From: Pontederia crassipes
Taxonomy: Eukaryota; Streptophyta; Magnoliopsida; Commelinales; Pontederiaceae
Length of the DNA stretch: 64,000 nt
Direction of reading: 5' to 3'
NCBI GenBank assembly: GCA_030549335.1
Contig: JAUKPH010000023.1
Span: 1,054,001-1,118,000 of the forward strand
Position 1 is the stretch's first letter. The number at the start of each line of letters is the position of its first letter. Below, piece by piece: positions 44,191 through 55,920 of this stretch. The notes below the pieces were generated by a model. It saw only the letters and a program-made list of their open reading frames with translations, was not told the origin of the DNA and ran no database searches. The translations under genes were made by a program, and so were the position numbers.

Positions 44191-45390
44191 TTCACATTTC
44201 AAGGTAAATGATGCATTTACTCTTTAATAATTTGAATTTGAATAAAGCATGCATTGATTTTTAATAAAAGATGTCGTTTGTTTCATTACATGGCATTCAC
44301 ATGAATTTGCTTTCAGGATAATAAAATGGCCCTTGTCAAACAACACGGGCCATGTCAAATCGAGCTCCCGTTGACAAAACACGGAGCGTGGAGCATCATG
44401 ATGAACTCTCAAGAACACGGACTGCGTCTCACTAACACGGCCCATGTCTGATGAAGATTATACAAAGATATGTAACCAATGGTGCCATGAATTTAGTGGA
44501 CAACACGACCCGTGTCATTTATTACACGGTCTGTGTTATTAATATCGTCAAATTTGGCGCACCGAGATGAGGGTCGCATAATCAGAACAATAATCAACAT
44601 GGCCCATGTCATTAATAATACGGTCTGTGTTTATTCTCAAACTTTCTGGTAAACCGTGCCTATAAAAAGGCTCCCCTTCCACCCTATGAGGTTATCCAAT
44701 ATTGAGGGAAAACATTCAATCATAAGGAGAGTCTTGTGGCTACTTTGTTTAGAGTCACAAGTGGAGTCTTAGAGTTTTATTTTCTTGCTCATATTTTGTA
44801 TTCTAATCTTTTTATGATGTTTAATTATCCCTCTATGAAATAGCATTCTCAATTTGTTGGACTTTACTATTATTTTGAAATAAAAGATTTTTTTCTCTTA
44901 TATGAATATGAATGTTGTGATTTTCTTGAGAATTTACTCATTTTCAACATCTCATATCTCTCCCCTATCTGCTTAGTGAGATTTAGAGGGGTGTAGACTT
45001 AGACTTGCAGTTGAGGAATCATAAATATTTGAAGAGTGATTTGGTTAAACTTTTTTCAAATATTTAATTGATAAAATAGATAGGACATAGTCATATTTTA
45101 ATTATTTCCATCAGATATGATTTTATTTCTCATTTCAAATAATAGTAGAGAAATACTTAGTAAAGCCAATTGTTCTCCTATTTGATGTTTTTACACCTTC
45201 TCTCATTAGATCTAGTTCTTATTTCTCTCTCAAGTATTTTTTTTACAAATCATTTCTCTTAAAAACTCTCATCTAGCCAAAATAAGAGAAAAAGGTTCTC
45301 GTGGGATGGATATCCTTTCACTATTTTACTACTTGTGTGACTAATACACTTGCCGTCTTTTCTACTCTAAAGAAAAATGACATCAATAAA
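44190..45390 (+). mobile_element. unclassified LTR-like block with TATA box and CACGGCCCATGTC-type repeats
   Basis: 44325-44640 has repeated imperfect palindromes such as AACACGGCCCATGTC and ACACGGTCTGTGTT. A TATA box (TATAAAAAGG, 44661-44670) and a C-rich leader follow, an arrangement like U3-R-U5 of an LTR. It separates two related copies of a Gypsy LTR (43972-44190 and 45391-46010). Exact ends and duplication were not found. Confidence 0.45.
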
Positions 45391-46010
45391 ATCATGGGGT
45401 AATCACGCATATCATTGTTAACAATTTGGAAAACATTAATTGACATCCCATAGGCATAGAACATCAATAAAAATCATGAGACCATAACATTAAGCCACTT
45501 TAGGGTTTTCCCTAAATTCATGGTAGAATATGGATCTAGGGCATAAACATATAGATCTAAGCATATAATTAATGAACTCGCAATTACAATTCATCATGAG
45601 AACACGGTGTTCTCATCTCTCAATCCAATACATAAAAACTATTAATAAAGGAGAGAGATTTGGATCCCCTTTACATACCTAGAATTTTGTTCGTACTCTT
45701 TCCTTTGTTCATGTCTCTTCTTCTCTTCTTGTATCTCCTCCTCGTTCTTCTCATTCTTCTTCTTCTTTCTCCTCTATATTTAGGGTTGCAACCGTCATGT
45801 GGGAGGAGATAAATAAGAGAAGAAAGAAAAGAGGGACAATTTGGGGTTTTATATATGGGTAATCCTAGGCTTTTTATTAAATGTTTTAACTACCCTTGGT
45901 CAAAATTTTGAGTTGTTATAGAAGGAATGTTCGAGACTAAAAGAACAACAAAAGCAACGAATTGATAGACTCAAAAAGATGTATAACGAAGTTTTTTCAT
46001 GAAATTCATT
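45391..46010 (-). mobile_element. second copy of the Gypsy LTR region (empty-site copy)
   Basis: Colinear with 19055-19476 plus 43972-44180: 'aaaatcatggggtaatca(c/t)gc', 'gaatatggatcta(a/g)ggcataaa', 'tctcaatccaatacataaaaa', then 'gtcatgtgggaggaga'. It has no CACTA insertion at the equivalent point (45784-45786). Confidence 0.75.
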
Positions 46011-46573
46011 TTCTCAAGATAGAAGCATGTTTAGAACCTTGTTTTGATAACCTAAATTATTATTTATCAATGGGGCTCAAGCGCATGATTGGTTAAGGGA
46101 AAATGATTAAAATAGGTCATTTCCTTTACTATGCCATGATTATCTACTTGAATTATTATAAAACAATTGCTCACTTATTTAGCATTCTTCCTAATGTGAT
46201 CCATATGAGTTTTTGTATGTTCTCACTCCATGAACTCCATATGGTAATAGGTGATCATAGGAAATTCTATCTATATGTGTATATGTATTAAAAAATCATG
46301 CATTTAATCTCAGTTTCTACATCTTTATTTGCATGCTTTCACATTTATGTTTCACAATTTATAAACTTCTTGTGCCCTTTTTGAAAATTCTTTAAAAGTT
46401 CATATTTGGTGATGAAAATCTCTTTTCTTTTATGCCTATATAAATAACCTAGGGATGAGTTTGCAACACCAGATATCAAGGGACTATTGTTGAAGCACAA
46501 GTGCTGATTTTGGCAATAGGATGTTTTATGGGGCTAGAACAATATTTGACCCATATATCGGCATTGCTGAAAG
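46011..46573. other. AT-rich DNA, nothing recognised
   Basis: A 62-codon frame at 46103-46291 has no recognisable domain. No RNA gene or further repeat was identified. Confidence 0.5.
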
Positions 46574-46923
46574 TGTAACATCATTGCACTTGCGTAGGAT
46601 TTTGTCCGCTTTGGGCCTCCGCCCGCGCGGTTTTCCCAAAATGCGTCCTCCAGTATTAGAGTAGCGCAGCGGTTCACCTCTATACTTGGCAAGATATTGT
46701 CCGCTCTGCCCCTTCCCTAGGCTCATGATTTTCTAACGCATCCTACCAGGCAAGGTCATGCTCCCATATATACCTGGCATCTCTCCCGTGACTTATGCAT
46801 GTGGGACTAATCAAAGGCACACCTCATGCACCCTTCCCCCCTTAGGGTACCCAATGTCCTCGTTGAGTGATCGCACCTCACCATACACAGAGGCTCACGC
46901 GGACTGGCTCTGATACCAAACTC
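46574..46923 (-). mobile_element. internal domain of a small non-autonomous LTR element
   Basis: On the minus strand it begins with a PBS (TTTGGTATCAGAGCC, 46919-46905), 3 bp from the LTR block. It then has the GC-rich text 'caacgaggacattgggtacc' and, near 46630, 'ccgcgcgggcggaggcccaa', familiar from small non-coding plant LTR elements. On the plus strand it starts TGTAACATCATTGCACTTGC at 46574, almost identical to the reverse complement of the right end of the neighbouring LTR block (48646 leftward). No protein is encoded. Confidence 0.6.
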
Positions 46924-48646
46924 TGTCACACCCCACTTCGTGACTATGTTCTAATCCCAACTATTACATCCTTAATTATGTTTAGCAATTCTATAAATAA
47001 AATTAGCAAAACCTCCTCCCTTACTTATCTTGTGTTATTTTCCAATACATACAATAGATGCATATATGTACCCATCAAAGTTTAATAAAAAGGTTATAAG
47101 ACATCACATTCGCACATTCTCGTTATTGTTTCACAAACCATTTCACATATAACACCCCACAAGATCAAGTTTTATACAACCTTAAAAAAGTTTCTCACAA
47201 CCTTAACTACAACATCTAGAATTATCTATTACATGCATGCCTTTTAAAAATGAAAGTGGAGAGAAAGTAAAAGTGCTCCAATGGCTCGACCTCTTCTATA
47301 TGCATCAAAGGCAAGCTTCGAGTCGACTTAACTCGAGAACTTGGAGTTATCTGAAAAATTCAACAAGGGTAATGTGAGCAACAATCGTTTGCTCAGTGAG
47401 TGGAATAAAAGTACAATATAGGGGAACAATACGAGTGCATATAACATTTAAATAATCATATTTCTTTCATATGAGAAAATGTTTAAAGCATAACTACTAT
47501 CACATAACTTTTCAAATCATGTGAACTTTTACGTAAATACAAATTATTCAAGATATCATCATATTCATAGTTAAACTCCACACATGTGTCATTGCACATA
47601 CTCATCATGGGTCAATACGTATCCATCTATGGTCATATGTCATACAGTTAAGCAGAGTTTCATAATCAAGAGTATCAGATATGTAGAGCAAATCATGTGT
47701 CAATACGTATCCCTCTATGATTGTGTGTCATACAGTTAAGCAGAGCTTCACAATCAAGAGTCTCAGATACGCAGAGCGAATCATTGGTCAATACGTATCC
47801 CAATCATGATTGTGTGTCACCCCAATCATGATTCTCAAATACCAGAGCAATCATGGGTCAATACGTGCATGCAGAGCAACCCCCAAAGGGCAAAGACATC
47901 CGATATATGCCCCAAAGACTTCATGTATATCGAATGCGATCCCAAAGACCTTTTCCAAACAGCATGTTAATGAACACATGGAGTTTAAAAATATCAAAAT
48001 ACACATGTCATAATCTCATATCATTATCAAGTAAAATTTATTTTCACTTCAGAAGCATTGTTCCCTAAAAATATTTTTGTATAAGATGTTACTCCATCTC
48101 ATATGAAATCCTTGAAACATATCATAAATACTTTTCATAACTCAAGATATATTTCAATAATAACAATAATAATATTTGCTTGAGGTAATCTTTGTTTCAA
48201 TAATCCTCTGGAAATTTTTGGTCCGTCAAAGGATAGAGTTAAGTTGTTTATATATTTTTCTCAGAATTTTTGGACGTCATATGGCAGATTGGAAAAATAT
48301 CCATCTAAGCAGTTGTTCACCTGTCTGCTTCAGCTAATTAGAACTTAAGTGATGGCCAATCACATTTTTTTGTCATAACTAAGTGTTTTAATCCTAATTA
48401 AGCTTACTTAATCCTATTTAAACTTATATATTGTAATATTTAGAAATTTTACAATTTATTTCAATTAAACTTATGTAATTACTTTTGTAAAATTTATCGA
48501 CAGTTAAGTAGTCATTATGCTCTAATAGGAATATTAATTACTATATACAAATATCACTAAATGAACATTCAAACTAACTTAATAATTTAATTAAATGCAT
48601 GATTATGTAGAAATGACTTATGCTATGCAAGTGCAAGGATGTTACA
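46924..48646 (+). repeat. LTR block, left arm, inverted relative to the right arm
   Basis: It starts TGTCACACCCC and ends GGATGTTACA, both plausible Gypsy LTR ends. Its reverse complement aligns with 52625-55436 over its whole length, apart from about 1.1 kb missing here (corresponding to about 53062-54170). PBS-like sequences flank it on both sides: 46905-46919 pointing left and 48649-48660 pointing right. It contains three phased copies of 'tcaatacgtatcc' (near 47610, 47700, 47788), each with a 'gtcatacagttaagcagag' or related phrase. Confidence 0.8.
47580..47870. repeat. tandem repeat of about 88 bp in the left arm
   Basis: Three to four units, each with 'gggtcaatacgtat', 'tgtcatacagttaagcagag' and 'aatcaagagt(a/c)tcagata'. 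The right arm has the same array in reverse (about 54490-54755). Confidence 0.75.
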
Positions 48647-48648
48647 TA

Positions 48649-48660
48649 TGGTATCAGAGC
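48649..48660 (+). other. primer binding site (plus) at the inner edge of the left arm
   Basis: A perfect TGGTATCAGAGC, complementary to initiator tRNA-Met, 2 bp after GTTACA. It is followed by 'ttaggtttaag', common at the 5' end of Gypsy internal regions. Confidence 0.85.
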
Positions 48661-51600
48661 TTAGGTTTAAGATTTTGTAGACAGTATTACTTAAGTTTAA
48701 GGTTAGGTGACATTATCTGCATTAGATTAATAGTGCATGCTTTTGATTATTTTTCTTATTTTATATTTTTAAGGGGTAAACATATCACCACATGAGTGAT
48801 GTGGTGAGGGTCAATTTGATATTTTTGGCCTTTGTAAATTTGCTCCGTCTGTCGGTCGAGCTATTAGGAGTTCATTTTCATCTCATGCATCATGCATCAG
48901 TATAGGGTGTGGCATTTGATGTCAATAATGATCCTCCCTCTGTGATGATGTGATCATATTGGGTCCATCAATAATGTTTCATGATGGAAATGTTAGGAAT
49001 CAAACTATCATAGTTAATTTCTTGCGAAAGATGTAAATGAATATGGAGTGAAGTAGCTGAGTGGGAAATGATGACAGAGTTCATTTCTTTAAATATTCAA
49101 GACTATAGTGTCTTACCTGAAGTGGGTTGATTAGTTCGTCATCATGCCACTTCACATTGTTTTAAGATAGAAACTTATTTTGGGTTATTAGGAAAATCAA
49201 GAGTTACATTTTCTAATAAATGTTGGAATTTTCCCCTCTTGCATTATTTATATGGTAATGACATAGAAGTTGATTAGGAAGGAATGAGAAATTGAGATAA
49301 AGGTAAAAAGGTCACGATTGGAAGATATTCCAATCATATCTGAATTTGTTAAAATACTAAGATCTTCTTAGATTATGTACCAAGGAGTTGGAGGGAATTA
49401 TTTATGGATATAGTCCATAGAACTATTCCTACTTCTAACACTCCTTATTGTGTAACACCTATAAGATTAAAAGAATTATAGGAGCATTCCGATGAGGTGT
49501 GCATTCAGTCGAAATTCTGAATTTCGGACTTATTCTTCAAGAAGAAGGATAATTTCCTTAGTTGGGCATGAATTATATACATTTTAAGTGATTGTGAAGA
49601 ATAAGAATGGGTAACTTGTTTGATCAATTACAAATACTACTAGATTCTCAAAAATGACTTTAAAATATGGATACCATTAGCTAAAGTTAAAAAGAATGTT
49701 TTATCTCAACCTTTATATACATGGAACTCAATATGATCATTATGAATTTTGACCATCAAACCACTCATAAACTTACGATCTCTCATTCTAAAAGTCGTGT
49801 ACATCATCAGAGATATTTAAACACTATTTCACAAAATTATTATGGGAATAATAAAACTAAGAGCCAAATTCTGAAGGTGTGATGAGAGGATATTTACAAG
49901 CTACCCTTCATAGTTTTGTATTTAACATACATTGGAATACCCATATGTATGAGAATCAAATAATAGATATGTATTACATCATTGTTATTCTAATTTTAAC
50001 AATCAAGTCTTTGGGTTTGAACACTATATTTGTTCGACTCTCTCAAATGATTATGGTTATTCTAAATTTGTAAATAATGCTGACTTTGAAGCTTAATTCT
50101 ACAAGATTGAGATTGATCCAAATAAAATATGTGGATAAGAAGATAGGAAAAATTGGAATAAAGTATAGTTATGTTGTTTTGAATAGTCAAAATTGATTTG
50201 AAAATGTGCTATAAATAACATAAGGGAAATATGAATGTGATCATGAAAATTATATATATATATATATATATATGAATGATCCTTATTATGGAAAGAAATT
50301 ATTTGTGTTGGATGTGTGGATAGTAGAGTATGAGTTTTGTTCTTCAGGTCTGATAACATCAAATCTTAACAATATTATAGGAGATATTGAAGGTTCTATA
50401 GGGACAATCAATAAGAGAATAGATGCTCGTAATCCTATGAAGACATTATGAGATGTCTATATTAATAAGAAATGATAAACATTTTATAGAAATGAATAAT
50501 AATATTAGACTACGCATAAGGGTTGGAGAACCAATCATCAAATCAATTTAGTGTTGGGAACTGATACCTATTTGATAGGATTCAAATTATATGATGATCA
50601 TTAAAGTAACATTGTCTAATGTGAATTATTATCAGTGATTTTGAAATCACTATGAAACCTTGAATTGCTATTATTGATATCGGAATTATTGTCAACTTTC
50701 AACCCATAGTTGTCAAACAACATTCATCATTATATATTCTAGATCATTGACGATTCTTGATTAGTTATTATCGATTACAATCCCTCAAATTTAGGAAGTG
50801 AATTTTTACTCATCCTTATCTATCACATCTCATATAGGGTGATTGATTAAATTACCATTGTCACTTCTTTATGGTGATAAATGATTTGTCATTTCGGACT
50901 TTAGTACATTCATTAATTTCGAAAGTTTCACGAATGAGTGATTGGAGGGGGACGCCTCTCTGATTCTTGATCGCAAACTCAAATCAGCTTACGAAATGTT
51001 ATTTTGAAGTTTAACGAATGAGCGATTGGAGGGGGACGCCTTTCTGATCATCGGTCGTGAACTCGAGTTGGCATTTCATATTATAAATCAATTAGAGAGG
51101 GAAAGTCTTATTCACAAAACTCCTTGTTGCTTATACTCTGACCATCATTCTTACGAATAATAGTGATCGTATTTGACTTATGGACACAATAATCGATGGT
51201 TATTCTGTCATCCCATTTATCCATTGTGTCATCTTCTTTTGCTTGTCATGATAGACTCATATAATTGTTGAAGTACTACTCATTGTTCTTGTTATCCATA
51301 AAGTTTGTCAAATATTTGGAAATTTCCTTGCAATTAGTTTTCCACTCATAACATTGGTACTTATCTTTATGGGAACTTTGTATAAAATTAACCATGGTAA
51401 CAAGACTAGATGAAAGAATTAATTCTTTTATGGAATTTTAAATATGCACATTAGGAAAATGTTATAGACAAAAGAATATGATATATGCAGGATTATTGTG
51501 AAATATCAAGAAAAATAAAAGGAGATCACAATAGTGAATTTACAAGGACACATTACCTATAGAAAAATGAAGGAAAGTTATGTCCATGATACATAGTACC

Positions 51601-52613
51601 ATATGAGATTTTGACATGTATTGGGTCAACTATTTATTTGTTAAGTTCCACCATCAAAGATATTGTGTATTTACAATATCTTTAATGTTTCTATGTTCAA
51701 TGATATTGATCAAATCCTTTGTAGACAAGTTCATCAATCAACAAGTCATCAACAAAAGTTTTTATCTATGTCCATCTCTGGGCAACTGGATCAAGATCTT
51801 TTTCATTTCCTTATCTAAAGTCTCTAAGTTGCAATGAGTCACTGGATGCTATAACTATGACGACCAGGAATATGCTAAGTAAGATTCCTAAACCATCGTA
51901 TGTATCCTTGGGCTAATCTTCAGTTAGAAGTCCAACAACTGCAGATATCAAAGCTCAAATCATAAGAATGATCAATGTCAAATCATGTAAAATATTCCAA
52001 ACAAACATCCAAAAGCTTCTTGATGGTTTTTTGACATACTTGTTGACACGAAAAAAATATTTTACTTGTCAATATGGCATCAGCAAGTGAAATAGAGATC
52101 TTCCTTACTATTCCATGTAGTCCTCTATTGTTTTTCAAAACCTTGTTATTAGGTCCACGTACAATGGATGCTAACTCATCTAGGTTAATGCAATAATCAG
52201 TTTTCCTTATCTCTTTTGAGATATGATATTTTTGTGTGCTATACTGCTATGCATTAAAGCAAAAACCAAAGGGAACAGAACATCAATAGATAACCAAAGG
52301 GAGCAAAACATCAACAGAGAATAATACATAGAATCAAATATTGCACCATCAATAAATTGCAGAGCAGCCTTCTGCACATAAAGAGTAACTCAATCTATTC
52401 GAGTATAAGAGAATTTGTCTTGAGAAGAAAAATATAGTATAAATTATAAGAGTCGAGGAAAATGAACTTCATAAATGAAAATTTTCCTTTAGCATTTGAG
52501 TTATAGGAAAAAAAAATCATTCAAGTGAAGAGAAAGTTGGAAGTGAGAATGATCAAATCTTCAATCTTATTCTTCGGAACATGTATCTAAATTTTGGGGA
52601 CGAAATTTTTTTT
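48661..52613 (+). mobile_element. decayed Gypsy internal region between the two arms
   Basis: 4 kb of AT-rich DNA without a recognisable gag or pol motif in any frame. The start (after the PBS) and the end (before the PPT) look like Gypsy, the middle is unidentified. 50935-51065 holds two copies of about 70 bp ('gaatgag(t/c)gattggaggggg', 'acgcct(c/t)tctgat'). A TA microsatellite lies near 50252-50274. Frames at 49879-50073 and 51616-51837 show no domains. Confidence 0.5.
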
Positions 52614-52624
52614 GAGGGGAGAAT
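52600..52624 (+). other. polypurine tract region before the right arm
   Basis: 'ggggacgaaatttttttt' followed by GAGGGGAGAAT matches the end of Gypsy internal regions in plants, where a GACGAAAT box precedes the plus-strand primer. This fixes the right arm as a 3' LTR on the plus strand. Confidence 0.75.
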
Positions 52625-55436
52625 TATCACGGACGTGCTCTACAAACGTCATTTATGTATAATCATGCATTTAATTAACATATTAAGTTAGTTTGGATGT
52701 TCATTTAGTGATATTTGTATATAGTAATTAATATTCTGATTAGAGCATAATGACTACTTAACTGTCGATAAATTTTACCAAATTAATTACACAAGTTTAA
52801 TAGAAATAAATTGTAAAATTTCTAAATATTATAATATATAAGTTTAAATAAGATTAAGTAAGCTTAATTAGGGTTAAAACATTTAGTTATGACAAAAAAA
52901 TGTGATTGGCCATCACTTAAGTTCTAAGCAGCTGAAGCAGACAGGTGAACAGCTGCTTAGATGGATATTTTTCCAAACTGTCATATGACGTCCGAAAATT
53001 CTGAGAAAAATATATAAACAACTTAACTCTATCCTTTGACGGATCAAAATTTTCCAGAGGAAGAACTCGAGCGAAACGACCTGGGGCAAATCAACAACAT
53101 AGGATGTTCAAGGTGAGGTTTCGATCCAAAGATGGTTCTTCTGATTGAGAGGATCTTTCCTTCATGATTATCGCACCACACCATAAATTATGAAATTATG
53201 TATGTTTAATTCATTCGAAGTTAGCTTTCCGTCACCTCTGGAATCATCTAAAAAGAAGTTTTATAGAGAAAGTTATGTACTTAACTTCGCTAGTCACTCA
53301 TCTTGTCCCGAGTCTGATATAGGTTCAACTTGTGAATTAGGGCACGGTTTGAATATAACGAATTAGGGATTGGAATTTGGATATGATTATTTAGGCATTC
53401 TAAGAGTTCGGTGAGAAGTGGAATCATCCTATTTGGACTTGTTGTTTTGTAGAAATGAATTTTACATTTCATAGTGAGGCTTCTGTGAGATTCCAGGACA
53501 TGGACAGATCACGACCCTAATTAACTATTTTTGTTATAAGGTCATACAAGCAGTTAAATTCTACAATTTTTATGCCTAAATACTACTGACGTCTAGATTC
53601 TAGAAAAATTAGGATATTGTCAAATGAATAAGTATTATTAAAGATATAAATTAATCATTTAGTACACACAGTCCGCCATGACATAAACCCTAGGTCAAAT
53701 TTTCTGGGATGTTTTGAATTACTCACTTGGACTTAGTTAATGATATTTTGGGGATGGAAACCTTAGTAAGTGTAGTTTCTAATTTATCCATTTTTTGCAA
53801 GAAGTTATGAATTATTTATTGACAAGTACTCATTCTGAAATCTTAAGACAGCACCTAGTTAAACTTTGGAAAATTGAATAGTTGGGAGTGTGAAGTAGCA
53901 TATGAACATAAACACCTGAAATTACACATTAGTATTGAAAGAAATTATATGCATTTTAAGATGAATAAGTGTTCATGCATGAGCATGCATTGCATATTAT
54001 TATTATTAGTAATTGGAAAATAAAATAGCATCATTGCTTGTAGGAAACCAACAAGCTACAAATGAAAAGAGCAAAATCTAGTAAACCTCTTTGAAAACAT
54101 AAAGCACAAGATGAGTGGGTAAACTTACAATGTAGCAAAATGTTATATGTTAGTTCTTGTATTTATGGTATTACCTCAAGCAAATATTATTATTGTTATT
54201 ATTGAAACATATCTTGAGCTATGAAAAGTATTTATGATATGTTTCGAGGATTTCATATGAGATGGAGTAACATCTTATACAAAAATATTTTCAGGGAACA
54301 ATGCTTATAAAGTGAAAATATATTTTACTTGATAATGTTATGAGATTATGACATGTGTATTTTGATATTTTTAAACTCCATGTGTTCATTAGCCATGCTG
54401 CTTGAAAAAAGTCTGGGACCGCATTCGATATACATGAAACCTTTAGGGCGTATATCGGGTGTCTTTGCCCTTTGGGGGCTGCTCTGCGTACACGTATTGA
54501 CCCATAATTGCTCTGCGTATCTGAGAATCATGATTGGGGTGACACACAATCATGATTGGGATACGTATTGACCAATGATTCGCTCTGCGTATCTGAGACT
54601 CTTGATTGTGAAGCTCTGCTTAACTGTATGACACACAATCATAGAGGGATACGTATTGACACATGATTTGCTCTACATATCTGATACTCTTGATTATGAA
54701 ACTCTGCTTAACTGTATGACATATGACCATAGATGGATACGTATTGACCCATGATGAGTATGTGCAATGACACATGTGTGGAGTTTAACTATGAATATGA
54801 TGATATCTTGAATAATTTGTATTTACGTAAAAGTTCACATGATTTGAAAAGTTATGTGATAGTAGTTATGCTTTAAACATTTTCTCATATGAAAGAAATA
54901 TGATTATTTAAATGTTATATGCACTCGTATTGTTCCCCTATATTGTACTTTTATTCCACTCACTGAGCAAACGATTGTTGCTCACATTACCCTTGTTGAA
55001 TTTTTCAGATAACTCCAAGTTCTCGAGTTAAGTCGACTCGAAGCTTGCCTTTGATGCATATAGAAGAGGTCGAGCCATTGGAGCACTTTTACTTTCTCTC
55101 CACTTTCATTTTTAGAAGGCATGCATGTAACAGATAATTCTAGATGTTGTAGTTAAGGTTGTGAGGAACTTTTGTAAGGTTGTATAAAACTTGATCATGT
55201 GGGGTGTTATATGTGAAATGGTTTGTGAAACAATAACGATAATGTGCGAATGTGATGTCTTATAACCTTTTTATTAAACTTTGATGGGTACATATATGCA
55301 TCTATTGTATGTATTAGAAAATAACACAAGATAAGTAAGGGAGGAGGTTTTGCTAATTTTATTTATAGAATTGTTAAACATAATCAAGGAATGTAATAGT
55401 TGGGATTAGAACTTAGTCACGGAGTGGAGTATGATA
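52625..55436 (+). repeat. LTR block, right arm (3' LTR), 2.8 kb
   Basis: It starts TATCACGGACG after the PPT and ends GGAGTATGATA, degenerate from GGGGTGTGACA. It aligns to the reverse complement of 46924-48646. It keeps about 1.1 kb (53062-54170) that is absent from the left arm. 'tccaagttctcgagttaagtc' (55013-55033) and its partner near 47322-47342 are examples of near-identical text. No protein is encoded. Confidence 0.8.
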
Positions 55437-55920
55437 GAAAGAGCCTGCCACTAGAAGACAAACCTAGTTATACTATGATTGTAGAATTCCTCTCCTTATC
55501 ACATAAATGATTTTTTTTGTAGCAATGTGGCATGCATAAGACATTTGTCTATTGCTAGGGAATGATGCACTAAGCCATAAATAGAAAAAGGGAGTATATG
55601 ATTGTGTAGGTCTCTCTATTTTTGGTTCTACATTTTTGTAAATAATGAAGGCTTGGAGTTCAGGAGTAAGAAGCCACGACTAGAACTTATCTTGCTATTT
55701 TTTTGGTTATTTGTATTGTTGGAATATTATTTTCTTATTGTCGGTTCTGTGATGATGAACATGGTTGTATTTTGGACAACGTTTATATTGGTTTTTTCTA
55801 TAAAAATAGATAATCATTCAGTTAGGGCTTAGAAGCTACCAACGGATGTTTTTCACCTCATGTTTTTATGAAAATGTTCATCTCTATTAGCTTGTTCCTG
55901 CCATTGACATGTATGATATA
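55437..55920. other. intergenic DNA, nothing recognised
   Basis: A 76-codon frame at 55602-55832 is rich in hydrophobic residues but has no known domain or family resemblance. I do not call it a gene. Confidence 0.45.

Noticed and set aside
46574..46923. Possible structured RNA gene because of GC-rich conserved text
   Set aside because: It starts with a PBS beside an LTR, so a retroelement internal domain explains it better; no tRNA or rRNA fold recognised.
47580..47870. Regularly spaced repeats that could suggest a CRISPR-like array
   Set aside because: Few, imperfect units of about 88 bp inside a plant LTR, mirrored in the inverted arm; no cas genes and a eukaryotic context.
51616..51837. 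73-codon frame with hydrophobic stretches
   Set aside because: No domain; lies in AT-rich decayed retroelement interior.
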